Origin: Variovorax paradoxus_P
GTDB lineage: Bacteria > Pseudomonadota > Gammaproteobacteria > Burkholderiales > Burkholderiaceae_C
DNA: 64,000 bases
Strand: one strand, 5' to 3'
Assembly: GCF_050627025.1 (NCBI RefSeq)
Contig: NZ_CP192472.1
Part shown: piece after piece, positions 1-8,403 of the stretch
How the letters are laid out: every line of letters starts with the position of its first letter
Position numbering within the stretch: position 1 is the first letter of the stretch
Notes under the pieces: generated by a model
Told to the model about the DNA's origin: nothing
Database searches by the model: none
The model's input: the letters and a program-made list of their open reading frames with translations, nothing else
Position numbers and translations under genes: made by a program

Positions 1-322
1 CGCCCAGGTTGGGCACGGCTTCGGTGTCCACCTTGGCGAGCCGCACCCGCGGCTCCAGCTGGGCGGCGGCCTGTTCGTAGGCCGGCGCCATCTGGCGGCA
101 CGGGCCGCACCATGGCGCCCAGAAGTCCACCAGCACCGGAATTTCATTGCGTGCAATGTGGCGGTCGAAGGTCTTTTCGTCCGGCAGCGCGGTCGAGTGG
201 CCGGCGAACAGCGGGCGGTGGCAACTGCCGCAGTCGGGCGCGCTGCCCAGCTGTGCCGCGCGCACGCGGTTGGTCGTGTGGCAGTGCGGGCAGACGATGT
301 GCAGCGATGGCGTTTCGGTCAT
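1..322 (-). CDS. trxC: Thioredoxin 2 (TrxC), C-terminus cut by window edge
   Basis: A cytoplasmic thiol-disulfide reductase of the thioredoxin 2 type. The ATG is at 322 and about 107 residues are inside the window. The N-terminus carries the zinc-ribbon cysteine pairs that separate TrxC from TrxA (CPHC near residue 11, then CGSC about 20 residues later). The thioredoxin active site WCGPC follows at about residue 74, preceded by the usual LVDFWAPW strand. The frame runs off the left edge just after the VDTEAVPNLG segment, so roughly the last 35-40 residues are missing. It is divergent from the phosphoesterase at 403. TrxC in other proteobacteria is often induced by oxidative stress; no OxyR site is evident here. 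Identification is firm because both signature regions are visible. Confidence 0.93.
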   Translation of the reverse strand, partial: MTETPSLHIVCPHCHTTNRVRAAQLGSAPDCGSCHRPLFAGHSTALPDEKTFDRHIARNEIPVLVDFWAPWCGPCRQMAPAYEQAAAQLEPRVRLAKVDTEAVPNLG

Positions 323-402
323 GCCGAAGAACTGGGGTCCGCGGGGGTGAATTGCAAGTGACAGCCGCCAGCGTCCGTCGTCTTTTGCGACACTTGGTGC
401 CA

Positions 403-1086
403 GTGACTTCCCCGCAACTTTCCTCGTCGGCCCTGCCGGTCCGGTGGGCTGGCGAACTGCTTCATCTGCTGCCCGAACGCGCCATCTGGTGGCCCGACGG
501 CCGTGTGCTGTTCATAGCCGACTTGCATATTGGCAAGGCCGCAACCTACCGTGCGTTGGGGCAGCCGGTGCCGGGCGGCACCACGCAGCAGAACCTTGCG
601 CGGCTCGACCGGTTGATTGCTGCCCATACGCCGCAACGCATCGTGTTTCTCGGCGACTTTCTGCATGCGGCGCAGGCGCGCACGCCGCAGGTGCTGGCCG
701 CGCTCGCCGACTGGCGGGCCACGCACGGGCCCATCGGCATGGCGCTGGTGCGAGGAAACCACGACAGCCGCGCGGGTGACCCGCCTGCGGCCCTAGACAT
801 CGAAGTGGCCGACGAGCCCTATCTGCTCGGGCCCTTTGCCTGCTGCCACCATCCGCAATCGCATGCGACGCACTTCGTGCTCGCCGGGCACCTGCACCCT
901 GTGTGCAGGCTCTACGGCCCGGGGCGCGACAGCGTGCGGTTGCCTTGCTTCGTAAGCGAAGAACGGCAGGCGGTGTTGCCGGCCTTCGGCGAGTTCACGG
1001 GCGGGTGGCTGGTGGAGCGGGCGCCCGGACGGCGCTTCTACGCGGTGGGCGGCGAAACGGTGTGGGCGCTACCGGCACCGGATTGA
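403..1086 (+). CDS. pdeM: PdeM-like metallophosphoesterase (ligase-associated DNA repair type)
   Basis: A calcineurin-like phosphoesterase of about 227 residues. The two-metal motifs are in order: FIADLHIGK (D-x-H), FLGDFLH (GD), VRGNHD (GNHD) and AGHLHP (GHxH). Length and spacing match the family called ligase-associated DNA damage response endonuclease PdeM, which usually sits beside an ATP-dependent ligase exonuclease or an Lhr helicase. Neither partner is visible here, so a repair role rests on family membership only. There is no ATG in the proper place. I chose the GTG at 403; a TTG at 394 and a GTG at 397 are also in frame, and a longer frame upstream would overlap trxC antisense and is rejected. 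The gene converges on the TPM gene at 1207 across a repeat element. Confidence 0.75.
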   Translation: MTSPQLSSSALPVRWAGELLHLLPERAIWWPDGRVLFIADLHIGKAATYRALGQPVPGGTTQQNLARLDRLIAAHTPQRIVFLGDFLHAAQARTPQVLAALADWRATHGPIGMALVRGNHDSRAGDPPAALDIEVADEPYLLGPFACCHHPQSHATHFVLAGHLHPVCRLYGPGRDSVRLPCFVSEERQAVLPAFGEFTGGWLVERAPGRRFYAVGGETVWALPAPD

Positions 1087-1094
1087 GGTCTTCG

Positions 1095-1198
1095 CCCCTT
1101 CCCCCCCCGGGGGAAGGCCGGGATGGGGGCAGGCAGAGCGTGCCATTGCCAACGCCGCTTGCCCCCACCCCGACCCTCCCCCGGGAGGGGAGGGAGAA
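1095..1198. repeat. REPIN-like inverted repeat pair between convergent genes
   Basis: Two G/C-rich arms in opposite orientation. The left arm (about 1095-1130) ends in a run that reads as the near reverse complement of the right arm (about 1160-1197); each arm also has its own internal hairpin (CCCCCGGGGG type). The pair fills the gap between the stop codons of the convergent genes at 1086 and 1207. It has the same design as the pair at 11949-12060. This is the arrangement known for REP doublets (REPINs), which are spread as non-coding units. It may also act as a transcription end for both genes. Confidence 0.65.
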
Positions 1199-1206
1199 AA
1201 ACAAAG

Positions 1207-1725
1207 TCAGAGAACGACGGGCGCGTCGGGCAGCTCGTTGGTGTCGGGCTGGTCGTCCGCCAGCGGAAAGTGCTCGACCAGCAAGGCCGACATTTCTTCA
1301 AGCGCCTGCGTGATCCCGTCTTCGAAGCGCCCCTCGCGAAACGCCGCGCCCATGCGCTGCGTCATCGCGGCCCATTCGGCGGCGCTGACACGCGCGCTGA
1401 TGCCGCGGTCGGCCACGATCTCTATCGCGTGCTCGGCCAGTAGCAGGTAGATGAGCACGCCGTTGTTGTGCTCGGTGTCCCACACGCGCAGCTTGCCGAA
1501 CATCGTGACGGCACGTTCGCGCGCCGATGCATCCCGCCGCAGGTAGGACCAGGGCAGGCCCGCCTCGACGCAAATGCGGATCTCGCCGCTGTGGCGCCGC
1601 TCGCTTGCCGCCACGCGCGCGGCAAGGCGCTCCATGGCGGCGTCGGGCAGCACGCGGCGCACATCGGCTTCGTCCATCCACTGGTGGCGCCAGATACGGC
1701 CGAGCCTGGAGAAAAGCGTTGCCAT
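1207..1725 (-). CDS. TPM-domain protein (small)
   Basis: A 172-residue TPM-domain protein (the domain of TLP18.3, Psb32 and MOLO-1). Visible signs are the GEIRICVEAGLPWSY region, the internal segment NNGVLIYLLLAEHAIEI and then VADRGISARV, which is the typical TPM core. There is no signal peptide or membrane segment. It lies 2 bp downstream of a larger membrane-anchored TPM protein (1728-2672), with lemA further upstream, so the three form a minus-strand operon. LemA-TPM-TPM triplets are common in proteobacteria and have been linked to membrane maintenance, but the biochemical role is not settled. Annotation to family level is secure; function is not. Confidence 0.85.
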   Translation of the reverse strand: MATLFSRLGRIWRHQWMDEADVRRVLPDAAMERLAARVAASERRHSGEIRICVEAGLPWSYLRRDASARERAVTMFGKLRVWDTEHNNGVLIYLLLAEHAIEIVADRGISARVSAAEWAAMTQRMGAAFREGRFEDGITQALEEMSALLVEHFPLADDQPDTNELPDAPVVL

Positions 1726-1727
1726 GC

Positions 1728-2672
1728 CTACCAGTCCCCCGAGGCGCCGCCGCCTCCGAAATCGCCGCCGCCGCCGGAGCTGAAACCGCCGCTGTCTCCG
1801 CTGCTGCTGCCGCTGCTCCAGCCGCCGCCACCGCCTCCGCTGCTCCAGCCTCCAAAGCCTCCGCTACTACCACCCCGGCCTCGGCGCGTGGGGGCCGAGG
1901 CAGCCGCCGCCGAGAACAGCGACACCATCAGCGCCACGAAGCCCGCCAGCACCGCGATGACGATGCTGGTGGTGATGAAGAATGCAATTGCGCCAATGCC
2001 GCCGCCCATGACCACCGAGCCGAGCTTCTTGCCGACGACCGAGCGCACGATGGGCGCCGCAACGAAGACGCCGACAAACAGGAAGATCGCAAGGTTCTCC
2101 CAGTCGATGCCGTTGCCGGAGCCGGAGCTTTCGTCGCTGCCGATGGAAGGCTCGGGCAGCGCCTCGCCGTCGACCAGCCCGATGAGCCGGGCCACCGCCG
2201 CGTTCAGCCCGCCCGCAAAGTCGTTGTTGCGAAAGCGCGGCTTCATCTCCTCGTCGATGATGCGAATGGCGGCCAGGTCGGGCACCGCGCCTTCGAGCGT
2301 CTTGGCCACTTCGATGCGCATCTTGCGATCGTTCTTGGCCACGATCACCAGAATGCCGTCGCCCACGTCCTTGCGCCCGATTTTCCAGGCGTTGCCCACG
2401 CGGTTGGCATAGCTTGCAATGTCTTCAGGCTGGGTGGTGGGCACCATCAGCACCACAATCTGCGAGCCCTTGCGCTGCTCGAAGGCGGCCAGCTTGGCCT
2501 CCAGGTCGGCGCGCTCGGGTTCGGCCAGCGTTTGCGTCTGGTCGATCACCCGCGCCGTGAGCGTGGGCACCGGCAGCAGGCCTTGGGCGGATGCGCTGAC
2601 CGCAAGCCCGGTCCACCCGGCCGCCACCAGCAGCACGGCGGCCAGCACACGGCGTATCAGGGCAAGAGCCAT
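1728..2672 (-). CDS. YgcG-type TPM-domain membrane protein with Gly/Ser-rich tail
   Basis: 314 residues. It has an N-terminal signal peptide (LAAVLLVAAGWTGLAVSASA), then the TPM domain with VIDQTQTL, KGSQIVVLMVPTT and DGILVIVAKNDRKMRIEV. Two hydrophobic stretches follow (about 190-215 and 225-250), and a glycine/serine-rich tail is rich in GGFGGWSSGGGGGG-like runs. This is the usual YgcG/YeaR-like layout: an exported TPM domain followed by membrane anchors and a disordered tail. It is the middle gene of the lemA operon, 12 bp after lemA and 2 bp before the smaller TPM gene. The opposite strand looks proline-rich only because of the tail. Confidence 0.85.
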   Translation of the reverse strand: MALALIRRVLAAVLLVAAGWTGLAVSASAQGLLPVPTLTARVIDQTQTLAEPERADLEAKLAAFEQRKGSQIVVLMVPTTQPEDIASYANRVGNAWKIGRKDVGDGILVIVAKNDRKMRIEVAKTLEGAVPDLAAIRIIDEEMKPRFRNNDFAGGLNAAVARLIGLVDGEALPEPSIGSDESSGSGNGIDWENLAIFLFVGVFVAAPIVRSVVGKKLGSVVMGGGIGAIAFFITTSIVIAVLAGFVALMVSLFSAAAASAPTRRGRGGSSGGFGGWSSGGGGGGWSSGSSSGDSGGFSSGGGGDFGGGGASGDW

Positions 2673-2684
2673 CGATCGGGTGTC

Positions 2685-3284
2685 TTACTTCTTGGGAGCA
2701 GAAAAGTCGACGGTGGGCGGCGTCGAGATCTGCGCTTCGTTCTGCACCGAGAAGTTGGGCTTCGGCTCATAGCTGAAGATCTTCGCCGTGATGTTCGTCG
2801 GAAAGCTGCGCGCCAGCACGTTGTACTCCTGCACCGTCTGGATGTAGCGGTTGCGCGCCACGGTAATGCGATTCTCGGTGCCTTCCAGCGTTACGCGCAG
2901 GTCGCGGAAAGCCTGGTTGGCCTTCAGCTCCGGGTAACGCTCTGACACCACCATCAGCCGCGACAGCGCCGACGAGAGCTCGCCCTGCGCCTGCTGGAAC
3001 TTGTTGAACGCCTCGGGGTTGTTCAGCGTCTCGGGCGTCACCTGGATCGACGTGGCCTTGGCCCGCGCCTCGATCACCTTGGTGAGCGTGTCCTGCTCGA
3101 AGCTGGCCTCACCCTTTACGGTGGCCACGATGTTCGGCACGAGATCGGCACGGCGCTGGTACTGGTTGAGCACCTCGCTCCAAGCCGATTTGCTCGTCTC
3201 GTCGAGCGACTGGAACTGGTTGTAGCCGCATCCGCTCAGGGACAGGACCGCAGCAAGAATCAAGAGCCAGCGTTTCATCATCAT
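2685..3284 (-). CDS. lemA: LemA family lipoprotein
   Basis: A LemA-family protein with a short N-terminal hydrophobic stretch ending in a lipobox (LSLSGC), then the helical LemA domain: NQFQSLDE, WSEVLNQYQRRADLVPNIV, a glutamine-containing helix pair, and YNVLARSFPTNI. The family forms long helices on the periplasmic face of the inner membrane. I chose the ATG at 3284 because a GGAGG lies 8 nt upstream; ATGs at 3290 and 3332 are possible but are badly spaced or run into the divergent gene. First gene of the lemA-TPM-TPM operon. Divergent from the Rossmann-fold gene at 3331, so about 45 bp must hold both promoters. Confidence 0.88.
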   Translation of the reverse strand: MMMKRWLLILAAVLSLSGCGYNQFQSLDETSKSAWSEVLNQYQRRADLVPNIVATVKGEASFEQDTLTKVIEARAKATSIQVTPETLNNPEAFNKFQQAQGELSSALSRLMVVSERYPELKANQAFRDLRVTLEGTENRITVARNRYIQTVQEYNVLARSFPTNITAKIFSYEPKPNFSVQNEAQISTPPTVDFSAPKK

Positions 3285-3330
3285 TTGCATTACCTCCGCA
3301 GAAGAGCCGGAAGTTAGCATAGATGCCTCC

Positions 3331-4089
3331 ATGGCCCTCGATCCCCTTCAAGCACTGCAGGCTGCCAACCGCGCGGTATTGCCCCCTGCGGCCGCAAGCG
3401 CCGGAACGCTGCTGATTGCCGGCGCAACCGGCGCCCTGGGCCAGGAGCTGCTGCGCCGGCTCGCAAGTGGCCACCGGTTTGCCCACGTGCGGGTGCTGTC
3501 GCGCGAACCCATGCGCGACGGCATGCGCGGGGTCGAAACCTGCCTCTGCCCCGACCTGCCGATCGCGCAATGGGGGCTCACCTCGGCCGATACCGCGGTC
3601 ATCGCCTTCGATCCGCCCCGGCTCTACCACGGCCGCGAACGTGCCCTGTGGGTGCCGCAGCCTTCCGACCTGCCCGAGCTCTCGCGGTGGCTGCGCGCCT
3701 GCGGCGTGCAGACGCTTGCCATCGTGCAGCCGCACGACCAGGGCCGCCTGCCCGAGGCGCTCAAGCGCGGGCTCGCGAGCCTGGACGAGCAGGCCGTGGT
3801 TGCCAGCGGCTTCGAGCGCGTGATTCTCTTGCGCTCGGCGCGCAAGCCGCTCAACGCCAGGCTGGCAAATCCCGCCGAACGGCTGGCCGCGTGGATGCTG
3901 TCGATCATGCGTTTCATGGTTCCGGCGAGCGAGCAGCCGGTGCGCCCCTCCAAGGTGGCCGAGCTGGTCGACATGGCCCTGCGCATCGCACCCGCCGGCG
4001 TGCACGTGGCCGCGCCGGAGCTTGTGTGGCAGGCGGCGCAGGGCGACATGCAGCCTGTGCTGCGGCGCTGGCTGGGCCTTGCTGGCTAG
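3331..4089 (+). CDS. NAD(P)-binding Rossmann-fold protein
   Basis: 252 residues. The N-terminal third has the dinucleotide-binding pattern LLIAGATGALGQELL (GxxGxxG), then a strand and an arginine (VRVLSREP) typical of atypical short-chain dehydrogenases that handle NADP(H). There is no clear YxxxK catalytic pair, so it may be an NmrA-like or sugar-epimerase-like reductase, or a sensor, rather than a classical SDR. Substrate is unknown. It stands alone between the divergent lemA operon and the convergent cysteine hydrolase, whose 3' end overlaps it by 4 bp at 4086-4089. Confidence 0.75.
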   Translation: MALDPLQALQAANRAVLPPAAASAGTLLIAGATGALGQELLRRLASGHRFAHVRVLSREPMRDGMRGVETCLCPDLPIAQWGLTSADTAVIAFDPPRLYHGRERALWVPQPSDLPELSRWLRACGVQTLAIVQPHDQGRLPEALKRGLASLDEQAVVASGFERVILLRSARKPLNARLANPAERLAAWMLSIMRFMVPASEQPVRPSKVAELVDMALRIAPAGVHVAAPELVWQAAQGDMQPVLRRWLGLAG

Positions 4090-4772
4090 CTTTGGCCAAT
4101 GCCGCGCCACTGGCGCAGCAGTTCGGCCGAATCGACCACCAGCCCCAGGTGCAGCGACACCATGCTGAGCGCGGCGTTTTCCAGGTGCGCATCGGTGCCG
4201 CGCACCAGGTCGCGCAGCACGATCACGCGGTAGTTGTGGTTGTTGGCGTCGAACGCGGTGTTGAGCACGCAGCAATCGGTAAACCCGCCGTTGAGCACCA
4301 CCGTTTCAATGCGCTGGTTGCGCAGCAGAAAGTCGAGGTCGGTCGGATAGAAGGCCGACAGCCGGCGCTTGCTTTCCACGCGCATGTCGCCCGGCTCCAC
4401 GCGCGTAACCCACTCGGTCCAGCGCGAGCCTTCGATGGCATGCGCATCGGCATTCGGTATGGCGCCCACGTACAGCGGAAAGGTGCGCCGCCACGCAGCC
4501 GGAATGCCGTTGATGTCATCGGCGCCATCGGGCCGCAGCACCGACTTGACGTGCACGATGCGCACGCCCAGCGCGCGGGCATCGTCGTGAAAGCTGTCGA
4601 TGGGCGCCACCACGTCGCGTGCACGCGGCGCGGGGCACGGGCAGTCGGGGCTGTCGTCCAGGTGGCCGCGGTGCATGTCGATGGAAACCACAGCCGTGGT
4701 GGCCGGATCGAGGTAGTCCGCAAACTGCGCTGCGCCGAGTTCGCGCTCTTCGCCGTACACCCAGGCCTTCAT
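4086..4772 (-). CDS. Isochorismatase-family cysteine hydrolase
   Basis: 228 residues of the isochorismatase-like cysteine hydrolase superfamily, which includes N-carbamoylsarcosine amidase, nicotinamidase and RutB. The catalytic triad is visible: Asp in VVSIDMHRGH, Lys in VESKRRLSAFY and Cys in GGFTDCCVLNTA, with the cis-peptide region just before the Cys. The ATG at 4772 overlaps the stop of the upstream permease (ATGA), so it is the last gene of the ABC importer operon. That position suggests it hydrolyses an amide or ureido group in the imported nucleobase-type compound or its breakdown product, by analogy with RutB; the substrate is an inference. Confidence 0.85.
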   Translation of the reverse strand: MKAWVYGEERELGAAQFADYLDPATTAVVSIDMHRGHLDDSPDCPCPAPRARDVVAPIDSFHDDARALGVRIVHVKSVLRPDGADDINGIPAAWRRTFPLYVGAIPNADAHAIEGSRWTEWVTRVEPGDMRVESKRRLSAFYPTDLDFLLRNQRIETVVLNGGFTDCCVLNTAFDANNHNYRVIVLRDLVRGTDAHLENAALSMVSLHLGLVVDSAELLRQWRGIGQS

Positions 4773-5701
4773 CGCCGCTCCTCCCGAACATAGGGTTGGC
4801 CAAGCGCGCCGGGCTCGTCGTCTCCGCCGCGCCGGGCCAATGCGACCCACACCATCACGCCCAGCGTTACCGCATAGGGCGTCATCATCACGAAGTACTG
4901 CGGCAGCTGCACCCCGGCCGCCGCAAGCTGGGGAATGAGCGCCTCGATGCAACCGAACAGCAGCGCACCCACCAGCGCCTTCCACGGCGACCAGCGCGCG
5001 AAGATCACCAGCCCCACCGCAATCCAGCCGCGCCCGCCGGTCATGCCTGCGATCCACAGCTTGGTGCTCACCACCGAGATGTAGGCACCCGCAAGGCCCA
5101 CCAGCGCCGAGCCTGCGAGCACCGCGGCCAGCCGCCACAGCGTGACGCGGATGCCGGCCGCATCGGCCGCCTGCGGGTTTTCGCCCACCGCACGCAGCCG
5201 CAGCCCGGCCGAGGTGCGCGAGAAAAACCACGCCACCGCAATGAAGATGGGCAACGTGAGCCACACCATCGCGTTCTGCTCGAACAGCCGGCCAACGCCG
5301 GGCAAGAGAGACAGCGGCCACAGCGCCATCGAGCCGATGCCTTCGGTGGCGTGGTTGGTCCATTCGGCCAGCGAGCCGACAAGCGCCGTGAAGCCCTGGC
5401 AGAAGAACACCAGCGCCAGCCCCGCAATCACCTGGTTCACGCGCAGCCAGATCACCATCACCGCGAACAGCAGCGACACCGCGCTGGCCGCAAGCATGGC
5501 AAGCACCAGCGACACGCCCGGTTGCCCCAGGACGATTTGCGCACCGATGCCCGCGAGCGCACCCACCAGCATCAGCCCTTCGGCGCCCAGCGAGAGCACG
5601 CCCGCCCGCTCGCTGATGATCAGCCCCAGCGCCGCGAGCGCATAAGGCACCGCGAAGTCGGGCGTGCTCGCGAGCCAGTTCAGAACAATGCTTCCGCTCA
5701 C
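4769..5701 (-). CDS. ABC transporter permease, nucleoside/nucleobase (BMP) type, subunit 2
   Basis: About 310 residues with eight or more hydrophobic segments, beginning SIVLNWLASTPDFAVPYALAALGLIISERAGVLSLGAEGLM. The ISERAGVxSLGxEG motif is characteristic of the YufQ/NupQ-type permease that pairs with YufP/NupP. The start is a GTG at 5701 that overlaps the stop of the first permease (GTGA). The last four bases overlap the ATG of the cysteine hydrolase. It forms the membrane channel together with the 5698-6849 protein and is driven by the 6842-8374 ATPase. The family imports nucleosides, purines or related bases. Confidence 0.9.
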   Translation of the reverse strand: MSGSIVLNWLASTPDFAVPYALAALGLIISERAGVLSLGAEGLMLVGALAGIGAQIVLGQPGVSLVLAMLAASAVSLLFAVMVIWLRVNQVIAGLALVFFCQGFTALVGSLAEWTNHATEGIGSMALWPLSLLPGVGRLFEQNAMVWLTLPIFIAVAWFFSRTSAGLRLRAVGENPQAADAAGIRVTLWRLAAVLAGSALVGLAGAYISVVSTKLWIAGMTGGRGWIAVGLVIFARWSPWKALVGALLFGCIEALIPQLAAAGVQLPQYFVMMTPYAVTLGVMVWVALARRGGDDEPGALGQPYVREERR

Positions 5702-6849
5702 TGCGCTTGCTCCGCACCCACGCGCCGCACCCGGTGGCGAATGAAGAAATCGCTCGACGCCACGCACACCACGATGATGGCCTGGATGAGCTGCACCATC
5801 GAGAACGGCACCTGGTAGAACACCTGCAGGCTGCGGCCCGTGACGAACAGCGCCGCCACCAGCAGCGCCACCACGGTGGCCGCCAGCGGGTTGTTGCGTG
5901 CGAGAAAGGCGATGAGGATGCCCGAGAAGCCGTAGCCCTGGTAGAAGGCCTGCGTGAGCCGCCCCTCCTGCCCCGAGGCCACCGCAAAGCCCGCGAGCCC
6001 GGCCATCGCGCCCGACAGCAGCACGGCGCCATAGATGGTGCGGCGCACCGGCACGCCGTTGGCATGCGCCACGCGCGGGTTGGCGTCGACAAAGCGCAGG
6101 TACAGCCCGGCCCGGCTCACGCCCACCAGCCACCACGCCAGCAACGCCACCACGGCTGCGAGCAAGATGGCGCTGCTCACGCCGGCGCCCAGTTCGGACA
6201 GCCGCTCGAAGGCGCGGAACTGCGGCGAATAGGGAAAGTTGTCCTTCGGGTCCTTCCAGCTGCCGTACACCAGGTGCAGCAAGAAGTTGGCCGCCATGTA
6301 GTTGAGCATCAGCGTGGAGATGATCTCGTTCACGCCGAGCCTGATCTTCAGCCACGCCGGCCCCAGCACCCAGAGCAGCCCGCAGCCGATGGCGGCCGCG
6401 AACATCAGCGGCAGGCGCAGCGGCTCGGGGCCCACCTGCCACATCGAGACGGCCGTGGCGCCGATGGCGCCCCACACCATCTGGCCCTCGAGCCCCAGGT
6501 TCCAGAAGCGCGCGCGAAACGCCAGCGAGCCCGCCAGGCCCACGAGGATCATCGGCGCGGCCTGGAACAGCACGGCGCGAAAGTTCTGGCCGTCGAAAAA
6601 GGTCTGCATCACGAACTCGTTGGCGAGCTCGTCCGCGGGAACCCCGGCGGCGACAAGAATCGCGGCGGAAATTGCCAGGCCGGCCAGCAGCGCCGCCGCA
6701 AGAATCAGTGCCTGCCGCCGCCACCCCATGTGCTGGCGGATCTCCAGCGCATAGCGCCGGCGCGCCAGCGGCTGGCGCCGCGCGCGGTGCGCGGCCTCGG
6801 GGTCGGTTTGCGCGGGCTGTGCAATGGCCGCGAGCGTTGCGTCAACCAT
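5698..6849 (-). CDS. ABC transporter permease, nucleoside/nucleobase (BMP) type, subunit 1
   Basis: About 383 residues. An N-terminal cytoplasmic extension of about 50 residues precedes a first membrane segment (ALILAAALLAGLAISAAILV), a large extracytoplasmic loop and further membrane spans. Signature segments are FWNLGLEGQMVWGAIGA, INEIISTLMLNYMA-like (here VNEIISTLMLNYMAAN) and GVSRAGLYLRFVDANPRVAHANG, all typical of YufP/NupP-type permeases. The ATG at 6849 lies inside the 3' end of the ATPase gene (8 bp overlap), and its own stop overlaps the GTG of the second permease: tight translational coupling. Confidence 0.9.
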   Translation of the reverse strand: MVDATLAAIAQPAQTDPEAAHRARRQPLARRRYALEIRQHMGWRRQALILAAALLAGLAISAAILVAAGVPADELANEFVMQTFFDGQNFRAVLFQAAPMILVGLAGSLAFRARFWNLGLEGQMVWGAIGATAVSMWQVGPEPLRLPLMFAAAIGCGLLWVLGPAWLKIRLGVNEIISTLMLNYMAANFLLHLVYGSWKDPKDNFPYSPQFRAFERLSELGAGVSSAILLAAVVALLAWWLVGVSRAGLYLRFVDANPRVAHANGVPVRRTIYGAVLLSGAMAGLAGFAVASGQEGRLTQAFYQGYGFSGILIAFLARNNPLAATVVALLVAALFVTGRSLQVFYQVPFSMVQLIQAIIVVCVASSDFFIRHRVRRVGAEQAQ

Positions 6850-8374
6850 GGTCCACCATCGCCTGTCCAATCGCCTGCCGGTCGGCCGGCTGCGCGAATT
6901 CGCCGGCAATGCGTCCGCGCGTCATCACGCCCACGCGGTCGGCCAGCTGCAGCACCTCGTCGAGGTCTTCGCTGATCAGCAGCACCGCTGCGCCGCCGTC
7001 GCGCGCCGCGCGCAGCCGCGCATGCACCTCGGCGCTCGCGCGCACGTCGAGGCCGCGGCTCGGGCTGTGCGCCAGCACCAGCGAGGGCGACTTGCCGAAC
7101 TCCCGCGCCAGCACCAGCTTCTGTGCGTTGCCGCCGGAGAGCAGTGCCGCCTTCTGCGCCACCGAGCGCACCCCCAGCACATCGAAGGCGCGAACCGCCT
7201 CTTGCGTATCGGCCTGGATGCGACCGCGCCGCAGGCGCCACGCCGGGCCGTAGCGGCCGGTGTGCACGCGGCCTATGGCGTAGTTCTCGGCCACCGAAAG
7301 GCCGCCAGCCAGCGCAAGGCCGTAGCGGTCGGCCGGAATCGCGGCAATGCCTACGTTGCGGCGCTCTGGTGCACTCATGGCCTTCAGGTCGCCGTGGCCG
7401 CTGAGGTGAATCTCGCCTTCGAGCGCACCGCCCGCATCGGGCAGGCCCATGATGGCGCCGGCCAACTCGCCCTGTCCGTTGCCGCCGACACCGGCAAGGC
7501 CGTAGATTTCGCCCGCATGCAGTTCGAGGTCGACGCCGTCGAGCACGCGGCGGCCCTCGGGCGACGGCGCCGAGCGCAGGCCGCGCACCGCAAGCCGCAC
7601 AGCGCCGCGCGGCGACTTTGCTACCTGGAAACCTTGCGTGGCAATCGATTCGCCCACCGTGAGCTTCACCAGCTCGGCCACCGATGCGGTGTCGGGCGCC
7701 AGCGTAGCCACCGTGCGGCCGCCGCGCATCACCGTTACCCGGTCGGCATACGTTTTTACGTCGGCCATCTTGTGCGTGACCAGCACCACGGCGGAGCCGC
7801 TTCGCGCAAGGCCCCGCACGGTCTGCAGAAGGCGTGCGGCCTCCTGGTCGGTAAGCACCGCGGTGGGCTCGTCGAGTATCAGGATGCGGGCGCCCGCAAG
7901 CAGCACCTTGAGAATTTCCACGCGCTGCTGCTCGGCAATCGAGAGCGAATCGACGCGCCTTGCGGGGTCGATGTCGAAGCCCAGCTCCGAGGCCTTGTTG
8001 CGGATGTCACGCGAGATCTCGCGCAGGCGTTCCCCGTGGCCTTGAACCCCGGCCGGCGGCGGCGCGGCGAGCAGAATGTTCTCTGCCACGGTGAACGGCC
8101 GCACCAGCTTGAAGTGCTGGTGAACCATGCCGATGCGTTGCCTTGCCGCGTCGGCCGGGCCGGCAAAGCGCACCACGTTGTCGTCGACCAAGAGCTGGCC
8201 GGCTTCAGGTGCATAAAGCCCGGCCGCAATGTTCATCAGCGACGACTTGCCCGCGCCGTTCTCGCCCAGGAGCGCATGCACCTCGCCCCAACGCGCGGCA
8301 AAGTGCGCGTCGGTCAGCGCCGCAAAGCCGTCGAAGCTCTTGCGGATGCCGGTGAGTTCGAGCGCGTTGGGCAT
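6842..8374 (-). CDS. ABC transporter ATPase with two ABC domains, nucleoside/nucleobase (BMP) type
   Basis: 510 residues with duplicated ABC domains. The first is complete: Walker A GENGAGKSS, signature LSIAEQQRVEI, Walker B LILDEPTAVLTDQE, and LVTHKMADV. The second has a degenerate P-loop (GVGGNGQGE), a good signature LSGGNAQKLVLAREF and a weak Walker B (LVLAHSPSRGLD), the usual asymmetry of RbsA/NupO-type proteins. The ATG at 8374 (MPNALELTGIRKSF) begins the first ABC domain directly. It energises the two permeases encoded just downstream; the binding protein is encoded 29 bp upstream. Confidence 0.93.
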   Translation of the reverse strand: MPNALELTGIRKSFDGFAALTDAHFAARWGEVHALLGENGAGKSSLMNIAAGLYAPEAGQLLVDDNVVRFAGPADAARQRIGMVHQHFKLVRPFTVAENILLAAPPPAGVQGHGERLREISRDIRNKASELGFDIDPARRVDSLSIAEQQRVEILKVLLAGARILILDEPTAVLTDQEAARLLQTVRGLARSGSAVVLVTHKMADVKTYADRVTVMRGGRTVATLAPDTASVAELVKLTVGESIATQGFQVAKSPRGAVRLAVRGLRSAPSPEGRRVLDGVDLELHAGEIYGLAGVGGNGQGELAGAIMGLPDAGGALEGEIHLSGHGDLKAMSAPERRNVGIAAIPADRYGLALAGGLSVAENYAIGRVHTGRYGPAWRLRRGRIQADTQEAVRAFDVLGVRSVAQKAALLSGGNAQKLVLAREFGKSPSLVLAHSPSRGLDVRASAEVHARLRAARDGGAAVLLISEDLDEVLQLADRVGVMTRGRIAGEFAQPADRQAIGQAMVDHG

Positions 8375-8403
8375 GCCGGATCGCCTTGCTTTTTTCTCTT
8401 GGG

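Noticed and set aside
112..402. A longer N-terminus of the PdeM-like protein starting at 112
   Set aside because: The upstream part is antisense to trxC, which has intact zinc-ribbon and WCGPC motifs; the extension is Arg/Ser-rich without homology signs.
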